Positions 45,517-54,758 are shown, counted from the stretch's first letter. The stretch: DNA of 64,000 nucleotides from Paenibacillus sp. G2S3 (GCF_030123105.1 NZ_CP126095.1:2356001-2420000); one strand, 5' to 3'. Notes: generated by a model from the sequence alone, not told the origin. Numbers and translations: made by a program.

Positions 45517-46755
45517 GAATCTTGCATTGATCTCACCAGAGCCCGCTGTGTTAGGGGGGAGTTTCAGAGAGAATGTGTTCTTTTTCAATATGTTTTTCAC
45601 TTGCTTAGGAGTTAGTGAGGGATTTCTCTGCAGCAATTGAGCAATGACACCAGAGACTATAGGTGTTGAGACACTGGTACCGGACAACACATAGTAATTT
45701 TTAGCGATTCGCAAGTAAGGAAGCTCGCGATCTAGCTTGGAGCGAGGAGCGCGAAGAGAAATAACGGTCTCGCCAGGAGCTACGAGGTCCGGTTTCTTCC
45801 GTCCTCCGGGTGCAGGCCCACGGCTGGAATATGAGGTAATCCGGTCGTCCTTTTGTGTGAGCGTACGGCGATCATCCACTGCACCTACAGTAATTGCAGA
45901 AGGACTAATCCCAGGCGATTCGATCGTCCTGCGTCCAGGGCCGCTATTTCCAGCTGCTATCACAACAGTGAGTCCGGCCTTAATTGCTTTTTCTACGGCT
46001 TGGCACAAAGGGTCGTCTGCACAAGTTGAATTTACCGTACCCCCTAATGACATTGAAAGGATACGCAGTTTTAGCCGCTTTCGATTCACAATACACCACT
46101 CGATTCCTTTAATAATCGTGGAGTCATATCCGTCACCATTTTTATCAAGTACTTTAACACCAACGATCCCTGCCTTTGGAGCAGGGCTTTTGTATTTTCC
46201 TTTACTCATCCATCCGTTGCCTGCCGCGTCCCCTGCGATATGAGTCCCATGGCCGTTATCGTCGTAGGGAAGTTTTCTGTGATTGATAAAATCTTTAAAA
46301 GCTACGATACGGTTACAGGGCTGAATCAGATCAGGGTGCCTATACACTCCTGTGTCAAGAATGGCAATGTTGATTCCTTTTCCAGTAAGTCCCTGTTTCT
46401 TTTGGATGGTGGTAGAACCGATGGAGGGCGTCGCTATATAAAGTGATGTTCTTTTTATTCCGTCTACATAGATTTTCTCGATCCCATGCCAACTGCACAT
46501 CTGTTTCAGACATTTCATTGAAACTCGTGATGATACAGAATTTAGTATGGGGAGATGATGTTTGATAGGAAAGTTGTGTGATTCTAGATGTTTTTTTAAT
46601 GACTTCAGCTGTGCTGGGGCCATTTTTTGTTTGAATTTGATAATGATAGGAATTTTAGCGGATGTACCGCGACGGACTTGGGAGTGTTGAATTCTTTTTC
46701 TTAGCGCGCTATGGATCCTTGAACTATATTGCTCTATCCACAATTGTCGGCTCAT
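45508..46755 (-). CDS. Subtilisin-like serine protease (S8 family)
   Basis: A 415-residue subtilase. Catalytic triad: Asp134 in AILDTGVYRHPDL, His169 in NGHGTHIAG and Ser361 in SGTSVSTP. The oxyanion Asn is in AAGNSGPG. There is no clear signal peptide; a 110-residue basic N-terminal region resembles the propeptide of AprX-type intracellular subtilases. Very basic composition is notable. Its 3' end overlaps the methyltransferase relic. Confidence 0.9.
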   Translation of the reverse strand: MSRQLWIEQYSSRIHSALRKRIQHSQVRRGTSAKIPIIIKFKQKMAPAQLKSLKKHLESHNFPIKHHLPILNSVSSRVSMKCLKQMCSWHGIEKIYVDGIKRTSLYIATPSIGSTTIQKKQGLTGKGINIAILDTGVYRHPDLIQPCNRIVAFKDFINHRKLPYDDNGHGTHIAGDAAGNGWMSKGKYKSPAPKAGIVGVKVLDKNGDGYDSTIIKGIEWCIVNRKRLKLRILSMSLGGTVNSTCADDPLCQAVEKAIKAGLTVVIAAGNSGPGRRTIESPGISPSAITVGAVDDRRTLTQKDDRITSYSSRGPAPGGRKKPDLVAPGETVISLRAPRSKLDRELPYLRIAKNYYVLSGTSVSTPIVSGVIAQLLQRNPSLTPKQVKNILKKNTFSLKLPPNTAGSGEINARFLL

Positions 46756-46923
46756 TTATTAATGGATCACCTCACAAGTGCATTATATGCACCACCGATC
46801 CAGTGGGTACGAATCTATGAATCTAGGAATAAAGTACATTTCTAAAATCGTAGGTAATAGTGAGGTCAGGAAGCGCCAATCTCGCATCTACTATCGTATC
46901 CTAAAAAGAAAGTGGTGAAGTAA

Positions 46924-47295
46924 ATGGCAATGATTAATAAGCCAGTCAATAAACAAGCCGTTATGGCGGCCAAAGCCCTCGCAGCTAAAAGAGTGAAGGC
47001 AGCTGCAACCCGAAAGAAACGGAGAATCAGACAGACATTGGACAGATTTGTGGTTCTCGCTACAAGTTTAGGTACGAATAGCAGACCTAAAGATTCTTCG
47101 GGCTGGACCGCTACATTAAAAAATGGTACCACAACTGTGAACGCTGATTTCGATGATTTCGGTGTGGCCAGATTCCCTACGATTAGCACATTAACTTCAG
47201 TACCTTATCTGCTGACAATAAGAGACGAGAATGGAGTAGTTTTGAAGAGTTTTAACGTCCCAGCAGACCGTGAATTTTTTGTCGCTAGATTTTAG
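46924..47295 (+). CDS. Protein with basic N terminus and beta-rich C-terminal domain
   Basis: A 123-residue protein. Residues 1-38 are Ala/Lys/Arg-rich (MAAKALAAKRVKAAATRKKRR), the rest is a beta-rich domain with SGWTATLKNGTTTVNADFD and VPYLLTIRDENGVVLKSF. No membrane helix. The basic head suggests nucleic-acid or polyanion binding, or a spore or surface structural role; family unknown. A ribosome binding site is weak (AAGTGGTG). Its own terminator follows. Confidence 0.55.
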   Translation: MAMINKPVNKQAVMAAKALAAKRVKAAATRKKRRIRQTLDRFVVLATSLGTNSRPKDSSGWTATLKNGTTTVNADFDDFGVARFPTISTLTSVPYLLTIRDENGVVLKSFNVPADREFFVARF

Positions 47296-47324
47296 TTTGG
47301 ACAAGTCAGCTTTAATTCTGTAGT

Positions 47325-47368
47325 AAACAGCACGTGTCGATCCTATTTCGCCGCGTGCTGTTTTATTT
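47325..47368 (+). terminator. Terminator
   Basis: AAACAGCACG pairs with CGTGCTGTTT over a 19-base loop, then T-rich. Confidence 0.75.
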
Positions 47369-47381
47369 GTCTTATTTTAGA

Positions 47382-47684
47382 TCATGCAGATTTTAACCAT
47401 ACTTGAATCTCATAAACCCACTGAAACATTCCGGTGAAAATGACTGTCTGGATGACAAATGGAATCTCCGTATTATATTCGGCTTTAGCATATGCAGCGA
47501 TATTCTGTATCGTTTCCATTCTCTGCTCCTCCGAGCAATAACCATAGAGATAAATTCCTTTAGGTAATATTGAAATACAGCCGGCCTGTTCAGGGTATTT
47601 CTCACAAACTACAAAAAAGACAGATGGATTCTCACTTGGCTCTAAAGTTGGAGCAAATTCAGTGCTTTTTTCTATGGTTGTTGA
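47382..47684 (-). pseudogene. C-terminal fragment of a MerR-type regulator
   Basis: The reverse strand is open from a stop near 47685 to TGA at 47384-47382 without a start codon. It encodes SENPSVFFVVCEKYPEQ, then GIYLYGYCSEEQRMETIQN and IPFVIQTVIFTGMFQWVYE, the effector domain seen at the C terminus of some MerR regulators that control MATE pumps. The helix-turn-helix half is missing. It abuts a MATE pump fragment on the opposite strand, so one deletion probably removed both 5' halves. Confidence 0.55.
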
Positions 47685-48049
47685 TTACATACAGACTTTT
47701 GGTGTATTTGTCGTGCCTGTAATTTTTAATATTTTACTTGGTATTTCATTGCAGTCTATGGGGAAACCTCAGCTTTATATGGTTGGTAATTTACTGAGTG
47801 TAGTCTTGAAAATCATCTTGGATTTGATTTTTCTCTGCGTTTTCGATATGGGGATTACCGGTGCTGCTTTGGCATCCGATTTTGGCGATTTTACGGTATG
47901 TCTTGTTGATGGGGAATTTCTTTATCCTTCCTTTAATGCTTGGTAACATCGGCTTATGGCTTTCCTTTGTAGTGGCAGAGATAATCTGTGTCGTGGTAAG
48001 CTATGTTTGTTTGAGGAAGACAATGCAAAAGTGGAGTATCAACCAGTAA
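47662..48049 (+). pseudogene. Remnant of a MATE-type efflux transporter
   Basis: The first frame gives VVPVIFNILLGISLQSMGK and NLLSVVLKIILDLIFLCVF then GITGAALAS, matching the C-terminal half of a MATE antiporter. A frameshift and small loss near 47880-47900 moves the reading to a second frame ending LPLMLGNIGLWLSFVVAE then YVCLRKT, the usual MATE end. The N-terminal half is absent, so no functional pump is made. Confidence 0.6.
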
Positions 48050-48075
48050 CAGCAGAATAATAGAGGAGTTTTGAA

Positions 48076-49347
48076 GTGAAAAAGTGGTACAAACTTGATA
48101 ACGCAGCAAAACTATTTCCATCCGTTACAAACACAAAAAACACTTCCGTTTATCGGATCTCAGCTGTTCTGACAAATCCTGTAGATGTGGATGCGTTACA
48201 GCAAGCCGCCGATACGGTATTCGACAGATTTCCGATGTTCACTGTGAAGCTTCGCAGGGGTGTGTTTTGGAATTATTTAGAGTCTAGCACGGATAAAATT
48301 GTGATCGCTGAGGATCAGCAGTATCCTTGTCGTAACATTGATCCAACTACAAACAATGGATATTTATTCAAGGTTTTATACTACAAAAATAGAGTCTCTG
48401 TTGAAGTGTTCCATGCGCTTACGGATGGTAATGGGGCTGTCGAGTTTTTAAAATCACTGCTGTACTATTATCTAATGTATATGGGACATGAAATTGACAC
48501 TGAGGACCGGATTTTACTCGCTGATTCAGGCGTGGATATCCATGATATGGAGGATGCTTTTCGCAGATACTACAAGGATTGTTATGTTGAATCGGTTAGA
48601 AACAGCCGAGCGTACCACATTAAAGGTACAGCTTTCGAACAGTTCGGAAATAACGTGGTACACGGGGTCATAAGTGCCTCCCAATTAAATGCCCTCGCTA
48701 AGCAAAAAGAAAGTACGATCACTGCTTATTTATCCGCATTACTGAGTTATTCTATTTATCAAACAAGAATTAAATATAGCAAAAGTAATGCTCCCGTGGT
48801 TATCGCAGTGCCTGTCAATTTGCGCAAAGCATTCCCTTCACGTACTCTTCGTAACTTCTTTGGCGTAGTTAATCTTGGCGCGCGGATTACGGAAGATACC
48901 ACACTGGATGAATTAATTTTTAGAATGAATGAGATGCTGAAGTATAAGACGGGGAAAGAAAATTTGCAAAATATCATTTACAATAATGTGGCGCTTGAAC
49001 GGAACAAAGCTACGTTGTTTGTCCCGTTATTTTTGAAGAACTGGTTCGTGAATTTAGGGTTTCATATGCTTGGGGAAAGTAAAAGAACACTGACCTTGTC
49101 CAATATCGGCAATATTATGTTGCCACAGCAAATGTACAAGCACGTAGAGCTAATCGAGGCATTAGTCTATCCATCCAATAAAAGCCCTATGAACTGTGGG
49201 ATCAGCTCAGTCAATGATAAGCTGGTGATCACGTTTACCAGAAATATAGTGGAATCCGATATATTGCAATATTTCTTTTCGACCTTAGCGGGTGAGGCTG
49301 GACTTGAAGTTAAAATCTACTCAAACGATTGGGGGATTAGCGAATGA
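48076..49347 (+). CDS. Condensation-like acyltransferase (alcohol acetyltransferase-like)
   Basis: A 423-residue protein of the BAHD/condensation fold. The HxxxDG motif is FHALTDGNG (His113, Asp117). Later PVVIAVPVNLRKAF and NFFGVVNLGARI and TLSNIGNI are consistent with the NRPS C-domain/alcohol acetyltransferase superfamily. The acyl donor and acceptor are unknown. GTG start with AGAGGAG seven bases upstream. It overlaps the next gene by four bases, so the two products probably work together. Confidence 0.75.
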   Translation: MKKWYKLDNAAKLFPSVTNTKNTSVYRISAVLTNPVDVDALQQAADTVFDRFPMFTVKLRRGVFWNYLESSTDKIVIAEDQQYPCRNIDPTTNNGYLFKVLYYKNRVSVEVFHALTDGNGAVEFLKSLLYYYLMYMGHEIDTEDRILLADSGVDIHDMEDAFRRYYKDCYVESVRNSRAYHIKGTAFEQFGNNVVHGVISASQLNALAKQKESTITAYLSALLSYSIYQTRIKYSKSNAPVVIAVPVNLRKAFPSRTLRNFFGVVNLGARITEDTTLDELIFRMNEMLKYKTGKENLQNIIYNNVALERNKATLFVPLFLKNWFVNLGFHMLGESKRTLTLSNIGNIMLPQQMYKHVELIEALVYPSNKSPMNCGISSVNDKLVITFTRNIVESDILQYFFSTLAGEAGLEVKIYSNDWGISE

Positions 49348-50018
49348 CCAAATGTATTCGTTGCAACGTGACGGTTGATAATCAACATTATCGTTGTCCA
49401 CTATGCTCCAAGCCAATTAAGATCAGGGGAGAGAGCACGACAGAATACCCGTCCTATAAAGAGATCTATCAGGAAACCAAACCATTTACGGTAGCTAAAT
49501 TGTTCCTCTTTTTGACTATATCTGCGATCGTGCTTTCGATTACAATTAATGCGTTGACCTATCATATCAATCCGAGAATATGGTCAATTATCGTAAGTAC
49601 AGGTCTTATCTATGCGTGGATCGTTGTTAAAGACACCATTTTATCTAATAAACATATCGGCAGAAAAATTTTATACCACTATGTCATGTTGTCCATTTTC
49701 CTTTTGGTGATCGATATATTTGTTGGTTTTAGGGGATGGTCTACCAACTATGCAATCCCACTGTTTGGAGTGGCAGCTACATTTATTATGACTGTGCTCG
49801 CAATTGTTCAAAAATCATTATGGCGTCATGATATAGGCTATATTTTAGCGATGTTTTTTATTAATTTATGTCCAATGCTTCTATTTGTATTTAATTTGTC
49901 TCATGTCATTTGGACCAGTGTTTTCTCTATCGTATACTCACTCCTAACCATTATTGGGATGATAATTTTTTCTGACCGGAAATTTATAAGCGAAATCAGA
50001 AGAAGATTCCATTATTAA
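49344..50018 (+). CDS. Zinc-ribbon membrane protein (DUF6320-like)
   Basis: A 224-residue protein. The N terminus is a zinc ribbon (CIRCNVTV, then CPLCSKPI, giving two CxxC pairs) followed by a short linker and six hydrophobic helices from about residue 52. This layout matches DUF6320 proteins found beside condensation-like acyltransferases in Firmicutes. Function unknown; located in the membrane with the ribbon in the cytosol. Confidence 0.7.
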   Translation: MTKCIRCNVTVDNQHYRCPLCSKPIKIRGESTTEYPSYKEIYQETKPFTVAKLFLFLTISAIVLSITINALTYHINPRIWSIIVSTGLIYAWIVVKDTILSNKHIGRKILYHYVMLSIFLLVIDIFVGFRGWSTNYAIPLFGVAATFIMTVLAIVQKSLWRHDIGYILAMFFINLCPMLLFVFNLSHVIWTSVFSIVYSLLTIIGMIIFSDRKFISEIRRRFHY

Positions 50019-50076
50019 TAATCGAGATAGATTTATTCCAATCTATAATTAAATATTTAGGTTTATTATGCATATT

Positions 50077-50105
50077 GACCACGTCCTTTGGATGTGGTTT
50101 TTTTG
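50077..50105 (+). terminator. Rho-independent terminator
   Basis: ACCACGTCC pairs with GGATGTGGT, loop TTT(G), then TTTTTTT. Confidence 0.8.
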
Positions 50106-50225
50106 TGGATTTAAGAAAGTGAAGGGTTCATACGACACCGAATTCCTATTTTTCTACAAGAAAGGTTGTACTTTTTAATGGGATGTTTAAGGCATTTTTT
50201 CTAGTTTAAAATTAAAATAAAATTC

Positions 50226-50288
50226 TTGACACTTCCTAATGATAACCATTATCATAGGAATGGTAGATGAAAATGAAAATCATTATCA
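50226..50288 (+). promoter_or_regulatory. Promoter with two Fur boxes
   Basis: TTGACA (50226-50231) and TATCAT (50250-50255) with an 18-base spacer. The first Fur box TGATAAC-C-ATTATCA (50240-50254) overlaps the -10; the second TGAAAAT-C-ATTATCA (50274-50288) covers the transcript start region. Each is a 7-1-7 match to the Fur consensus with one change, so iron repression of the import operon is expected. Confidence 0.8.
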
Positions 50289-50330
50289 CTACTTGGAACG
50301 TATAATTATACATACTCGGAGGGATAGATT

Positions 50331-51368
50331 TTGAAGAAATTATTAGTACTTCTGGTTGTTGCAGCGCTTACTGCAATGACTGCATGTTCGTCCACCAATA
50401 CAGCGGACAATCAAACCAAGAATGAAGCCGTAACGAATACAGCTGCTAATGAAACGAAAGAAGCAAATGCAGCGAATACAACAGAAGCAGCGAAAACAGC
50501 GGATGCTGGAAAGGAATACAGTCTGGAGAATGATGGTGTAGATGAAGCATTGTTCAATGAAGCATTAAGCCAGTTTCCAGCCACAGTTCCACAGCGAATT
50601 GTAACTACATCTGTACCATTAACAGAAATGCTCTACTTGCTTGGAATCACACCAGTTGGGGTGCCAACCTCCACCAATCCAATCCCTGCTGATTTTGAAT
50701 CGATAGATAAAATTGGTTCGCCAATGGCACCGGATCTTGAAGTAGTAACAAAGCTTGAGCCAGACTTGCTGCTGGGAGCAGAATCACTTCGAAGCACACT
50801 GGATAAGACACTGGAAGGCATGGATTTGCAAAAAGCGTATCTACGCACAGAATCCTTCGAGGATTTAAAGCTTAGCCTTAAAGTATTAGGTACTTATTTT
50901 AATAAAAAAGATGAGATGAATGCGGCTTTGAGTAAGATATTGGATAAAGAAAATGAGCTAAGTAAATTAGCCGAAGGAAAAGAACTGCCGAGCGTGATGC
51001 TCGTTATTGGAACCTCTGATTCCTTCATGGTTATGAGTGAGAAATCTTATCTAGGTAGTTTGGTGAAAAAGCTTGGCGCTGATAACATTGCTACATCTGT
51101 ACTTAAAGTTACGGACACTTACTCCCCGATTAATATGGAGAACATTGTAGCCGCTGATCCAGACATTATTCTTGTACTCGCTTCAGGTGATCATGGAGCG
51201 ACAAAGGATAAGTTCAAAAAAGAAATCGAGAAGAATGAAACTTGGACCAAGCTCTCCGCTTATACAAACGATAAAATTCACATGTTAGATTACAGCGTGT
51301 TCGGTGTGACTTCGATTATTAATGCAGAGACAGCACTAACTGAAATTGCAAAATACTTCTATGAATAA
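50331..51368 (+). CDS. Iron-siderophore/heme ABC transporter substrate-binding lipoprotein
   Basis: A 345-residue lipoprotein with a signal peptide and lipobox ending ALTAMTAC (lipidated Cys19), an acidic/Asn/Thr linker (residues 20-60) and a periplasmic-binding fold of the FhuD/BtuF type (PQRIVTTSVPLTEMLYLLGI, then DLEVVTKLEPDLLLG). TTG start with CGGAGGG upstream. Binds a ferric siderophore or heme; the HugZ-like gene downstream favours a heme or haem-linked role but does not prove it. Confidence 0.87.
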   Translation: MKKLLVLLVVAALTAMTACSSTNTADNQTKNEAVTNTAANETKEANAANTTEAAKTADAGKEYSLENDGVDEALFNEALSQFPATVPQRIVTTSVPLTEMLYLLGITPVGVPTSTNPIPADFESIDKIGSPMAPDLEVVTKLEPDLLLGAESLRSTLDKTLEGMDLQKAYLRTESFEDLKLSLKVLGTYFNKKDEMNAALSKILDKENELSKLAEGKELPSVMLVIGTSDSFMVMSEKSYLGSLVKKLGADNIATSVLKVTDTYSPINMENIVAADPDIILVLASGDHGATKDKFKKEIEKNETWTKLSAYTNDKIHMLDYSVFGVTSIINAETALTEIAKYFYE

Positions 51369-51384
51369 TTAAAGGAGACGGCAA

Positions 51385-52374
51385 GTGATAAAAACATCTC
51401 GTAGCAGAATAGTTGTTATTGTAACGGTTCTATTAGCGCTCGTTGCCGCGATTATCGCAATCGGACTAGGCTCTGTATTCATTTCGGTATCTGACATACT
51501 CAGCACGATCTTTAGTTCATCGTCTAAGGCGGTGAATGCCACCATCATATGGGATATTCGATTACCACGCGTATTACTGGCGATGGTCATCGGAGCGAAT
51601 ATAGCGATCTCGGGCGCACTGCTGCAAGCTGTGATGGGTAACCCACTTGCTGATCCTGGATTGACAGGTGTAACTAGTGGGGCTGCTGCATGTGTTCTTG
51701 TCATAATGCTTGCTGCACCACAGTATACTCAGTTCATTCCGATTGCTGCTTTTGTTGGTGGACTAATCGCTGCCGGCATTGTATATGCATTGGCGTGGAG
51801 ACGAACCGGCATTTCGCCGGTTACCATTATTTTATCTGGTGTTGCTGTGAATGCGCTCTGCGGAGGCGTTATCGGACTCTTAACCATCATGTACAGCGAT
51901 AGACTTCCTGCAGCGGTTCAATGGCTTAACGGTAGTCTTGCGGCTAAAGGGAATAATGCCTTGATGATGGTTTTGCCCTATGCCATTGTAGGTTGGATCT
52001 TATCGTTCTTCGCGATTCGTAAGGCAAATATCATTCGTCTGGGTGATCAGGTGGCTTCGAATCTGGGTGAGAATGTGAACCGAATTCGTATCTTACTCTC
52101 CTTACTGGCAGTATTTCTAGCGGCTATTTCTGTAGCAGCCATTGGAATGATTGGATTTGTTGGTCTAGTTGTACCGCATATGGCGAGAATGCTTGTTGGT
52201 TCTGACTATAAATATCTTTTGCCGATGAGTATGGCTCTTGGCGCTTTAGTACTGTTGATTGCGGATACAGGTGGTCGTACTCTATTTGCACCACTAGATA
52301 TTCCTTCGGGTATCCTTATGGCTGTGATTGGTGGACCTTATTTTCTATACCTGATGAGAAAGAAGGCATTCTAA
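51385..52374 (+). CDS. FecCD-type ABC transporter permease
   Basis: A 329-residue inner-membrane permease with about ten helices. FecCD landmarks are IIWDIRLPRVLLAMVIGAN, GALLQAVMGNPLADPGLTG and IGFVGLVVPHMARMLVG. GTG start with AAAGGAGACG. It is the only permease gene in the operon, so it should act as a homodimer. Confidence 0.92.
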   Translation: MIKTSRSRIVVIVTVLLALVAAIIAIGLGSVFISVSDILSTIFSSSSKAVNATIIWDIRLPRVLLAMVIGANIAISGALLQAVMGNPLADPGLTGVTSGAAACVLVIMLAAPQYTQFIPIAAFVGGLIAAGIVYALAWRRTGISPVTIILSGVAVNALCGGVIGLLTIMYSDRLPAAVQWLNGSLAAKGNNALMMVLPYAIVGWILSFFAIRKANIIRLGDQVASNLGENVNRIRILLSLLAVFLAAISVAAIGMIGFVGLVVPHMARMLVGSDYKYLLPMSMALGALVLLIADTGGRTLFAPLDIPSGILMAVIGGPYFLYLMRKKAF

Positions 52375-52375
52375 C

Positions 52376-53155
52376 ATGTTTACTGTCGACTCCATTTCGA
52401 TTCGGTATGAGCAGAAAAGCGTGATTAACAACTTCTCTTTTTCCGTAAAAAAAGGCGAGATCGTCTCGATCATAGGACCAAACGGCTCCGGTAAATCCAC
52501 TTTGCTCAAAGCGGTATCACGGCTAATTCCTTATCACACGGGTACGGTCATACTCGATGGTACGGATCTGAAGACCATGAGCGCCAAACAAGTCGCACGA
52601 AAAATGTGCATGCTGAGCCAGAAGAATCAAGCGCCGAGTGATATGACTGTGATCGATCTGGTCTCTTATGGCAGGTATCCACATAAAAAGTGGTTCGAAA
52701 GATTGAACCAAGAAGATATGGATATTGTACAGTGGGCTCTTGAGAAGACACATTTGATGGAATATAAGGACCGAGCCGTAGCTTCATTGTCAGGTGGAGA
52801 ATCACAACGTGCATGGATTGCAATGGCTTTAGCACAACGCCCTCTGATCATGTTGCTTGATGAACCGACCACGTACTTGGATATTTCCCATCAGCATGAA
52901 GTGCTAGAGCTTGTTCGTGAGTTAAATCAAGATATGGGTATGACCGTAGTGATGGTGCTGCATGATCTCAATCAAGCTTCTACTTATAGCGATAGTATTG
53001 TTGTAGTGCAGGCTGGTGAAAAAGCGATGTATGGCACACCCAATGAAGTCATGACAGCAGACATGATCCGGGATGTCTACCGAATGGATGCGGAAGTCCA
53101 GTATGTGCCTACAGAGAAGAAACCTCGTATTCATTTGTTGAGTACCGTTCGATAG
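52376..53155 (+). CDS. Iron-chelate ABC transporter ATPase (FepC/FhuC-like)
   Basis: A 259-residue ATPase: Walker A GPNGSGKST, signature LSGGESQRAW, Walker B LIMLLDEPTTYLD, H-loop VLHDLNQAS. One base separates its start from the permease stop. It energises uptake with the two upstream genes. Confidence 0.92.
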   Translation: MFTVDSISIRYEQKSVINNFSFSVKKGEIVSIIGPNGSGKSTLLKAVSRLIPYHTGTVILDGTDLKTMSAKQVARKMCMLSQKNQAPSDMTVIDLVSYGRYPHKKWFERLNQEDMDIVQWALEKTHLMEYKDRAVASLSGGESQRAWIAMALAQRPLIMLLDEPTTYLDISHQHEVLELVRELNQDMGMTVVMVLHDLNQASTYSDSIVVVQAGEKAMYGTPNEVMTADMIRDVYRMDAEVQYVPTEKKPRIHLLSTVR

Positions 53156-53200
53156 ATTCTTAGTGTTATTACATAACCTATTCATGGAGGGATTTTTTTA

Positions 53201-53728
53201 ATGAAGAAGCCTGTAGATGTAGAAAAAAATAAAGAAAATTACTTACAATTTATTAATAAACGTAAAAATCTGATTTTGAGTTTAATCGATGATGAAGGTA
53301 AGCCTTTTATTAGTTATGCGCCTTTCGTAAAGAAAGATGGCAAGCTGTATATCTATATTAGTAAGATTGCAGAGCACTATGGCTATATGGAAAATAATGA
53401 TTTTGTAGACGCTTTTCTAATTGCGGATGAGTCTGAAACAAATAATAAATTTGCAACTGAGCGTGTGCGTTGGAGTTGTACCTCAAGCAATATCGGCAAT
53501 GATGGACATGAGGATATTTTTGAGTTGTTCAATGCGGATCATGGTGAAGCTATGCTGAAATTGCTGCGTGGACTGGATTTTTCATTGTTCGAACTGACCC
53601 CATTGAAGGGTCGTTATGTTGTAGGATTTGGATTGGCTTTTGATATTGATGTGGATGCGAATATATTTAATCACGTTGTTATTGATAAGAAGAAAGACGA
53701 AGAAGCAACTGTACAAGGGAGCAAATAG
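53201..53728 (+). CDS. HugZ-like heme-utilisation protein (FMN-binding split barrel)
   Basis: A 175-residue protein of the pyridoxamine-phosphate-oxidase-like fold. FISYAPFVKKDGKLYIYIS and LIADESETNNKFATERVRW match HugZ-type proteins, which bind or degrade heme. The family His is near FNHVVID. Its position right behind a Fur-controlled iron importer supports release of iron from heme in the cytosol. AGGGATTTTTTTA precedes the ATG. Confidence 0.75.
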   Translation: MKKPVDVEKNKENYLQFINKRKNLILSLIDDEGKPFISYAPFVKKDGKLYIYISKIAEHYGYMENNDFVDAFLIADESETNNKFATERVRWSCTSSNIGNDGHEDIFELFNADHGEAMLKLLRGLDFSLFELTPLKGRYVVGFGLAFDIDVDANIFNHVVIDKKKDEEATVQGSK

Positions 53729-53731
53729 CCG

Positions 53732-54160
53732 ATGACTATTACTTCAGTACTGCCTATCTGGCAAGCGGTTCAAGAGCGATTTCATAAAATGGTGAAGGCA
53801 TTGCCGGAAGAAGACTTAAATCTTAAATTAGGCAATTCGTCCATCGGAGGTTTGATTTCTCATAATGCCGAGGTAGAGTTTATGTTTGCAGAGTGGTTCT
53901 TTGGTAGACCTAAACCCCAAGCCGATGATGCAGCATATACTACATTAAGTGAACTGGTGGATCTGCTAACGGCCTCCAATGAGAATTTAATTGCAGCGAT
54001 GCGTGAGCTTCCGGAAGATGCTTGGCATGTGAGTGTAGAGTCGTCTTTTGGCACATCTACTCCGCTTGAAGCGGTAGGAAGACTTATGTATCACACAGGC
54101 ATTCATGCCGGACAGATTTCTCTGATTCAGAAAAATGCGGTTCGAAGTGAAGCGCTGTAA
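53732..54160 (+). CDS. DinB-fold (DinB_2) protein
   Basis: A 142-residue four-helix bundle protein. The putative metal residues are in LISHNAEVEFMFAEW and YHTGIHAGQI (His-x3-His type), as in DinB/YfiT-like thiol S-transferases. It starts three bases after the HugZ-like stop and may assist heme or thiol metabolism, or be a passenger. A terminator ends the operon here. Confidence 0.72.
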   Translation: MTITSVLPIWQAVQERFHKMVKALPEEDLNLKLGNSSIGGLISHNAEVEFMFAEWFFGRPKPQADDAAYTTLSELVDLLTASNENLIAAMRELPEDAWHVSVESSFGTSTPLEAVGRLMYHTGIHAGQISLIQKNAVRSEAL

Positions 54161-54186
54161 GGTAAAAGAGTAGAGTAGACATGGGG

Positions 54187-54211
54187 AAACGGCAGAAATG
54201 CCGTTTTTTTT
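54187..54211 (+). terminator. Terminator of the iron/heme operon
   Basis: AAACGGC pairs with GCCGTTT around AGAAAT, then TTTTTTT. Confidence 0.85.
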
Positions 54212-54283
54212 GTGCGTTCTTTTGAAGTCCTATGTAACCTGTTGATTTGGTATAATATAGGTGATTCCAAGGGGGCGTAAATC

Positions 54284-54691
54284 ATGACGGAGTACTTGCG
54301 AGGACAAATGGCCAAGATGGCGAATGTGAACATGGAGACGTTAAGGTATTATGAAGAGCTTGGACTGATTAGCATACCTTTACGATCGGAAGCGGGGTAC
54401 CGTCTCTATTCGGATGAGGTACTTAGCCGACTTGTTTTTATACAAAATGCTAAACTCTGTGGATTCACATTAAAGGAAATCAAAAAGGCGCTCACAAAAT
54501 CGGAAAGCAGCGGCATTAGCATAGATGATTTTGTAAACGTTGTAGATAAAAAAATGGATAAAGTTCGTAGCGAAATTGCTAAACAGGAAATAAAGCTCAC
54601 TGCTCTTGCAGATTTGCGAAAAAATTTGTTGGCTGCAGATAAGCATCCAGGCGTGCAGTCAACGCTAGAAATATTAAAAATGGAATCTTAA
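54284..54691 (+). CDS. MerR family regulator (heavy-metal/drug responsive type)
   Basis: A 135-residue MerR protein: RGQMAKMANVNMETLRYYEELGLI helix-turn-helix, YRLYSDEVLSRLVFIQNAKLCGFTLKEIKKAL and a long dimerisation helix. It has one Cys (LCGF) and no CxxC end, so a metal role is uncertain. The operator-like promoter immediately downstream of this gene drives the hydrolase gene. Confidence 0.87.
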   Translation: MTEYLRGQMAKMANVNMETLRYYEELGLISIPLRSEAGYRLYSDEVLSRLVFIQNAKLCGFTLKEIKKALTKSESSGISIDDFVNVVDKKMDKVRSEIAKQEIKLTALADLRKNLLAADKHPGVQSTLEILKMES

Positions 54692-54692
54692 C

Positions 54693-54724
54693 TTGACCTT
54701 GTAGTCACCTACAGGCTTTACACT
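54693..54724 (+). promoter_or_regulatory. MerR-type promoter with long spacer
   Basis: TTGACC (54693-54698) and TTACAC or TACACT (from 54718/54719) are separated by 19-20 bases, with CTTGTAG-TCAC-CTACAGG as a near-palindrome between them. This is the arrangement MerR regulators need to twist and activate. Confidence 0.65.
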
Positions 54725-54758
54725 CTGAGTTGAAAAGACCTGTGGGAGGGATCGAGAT

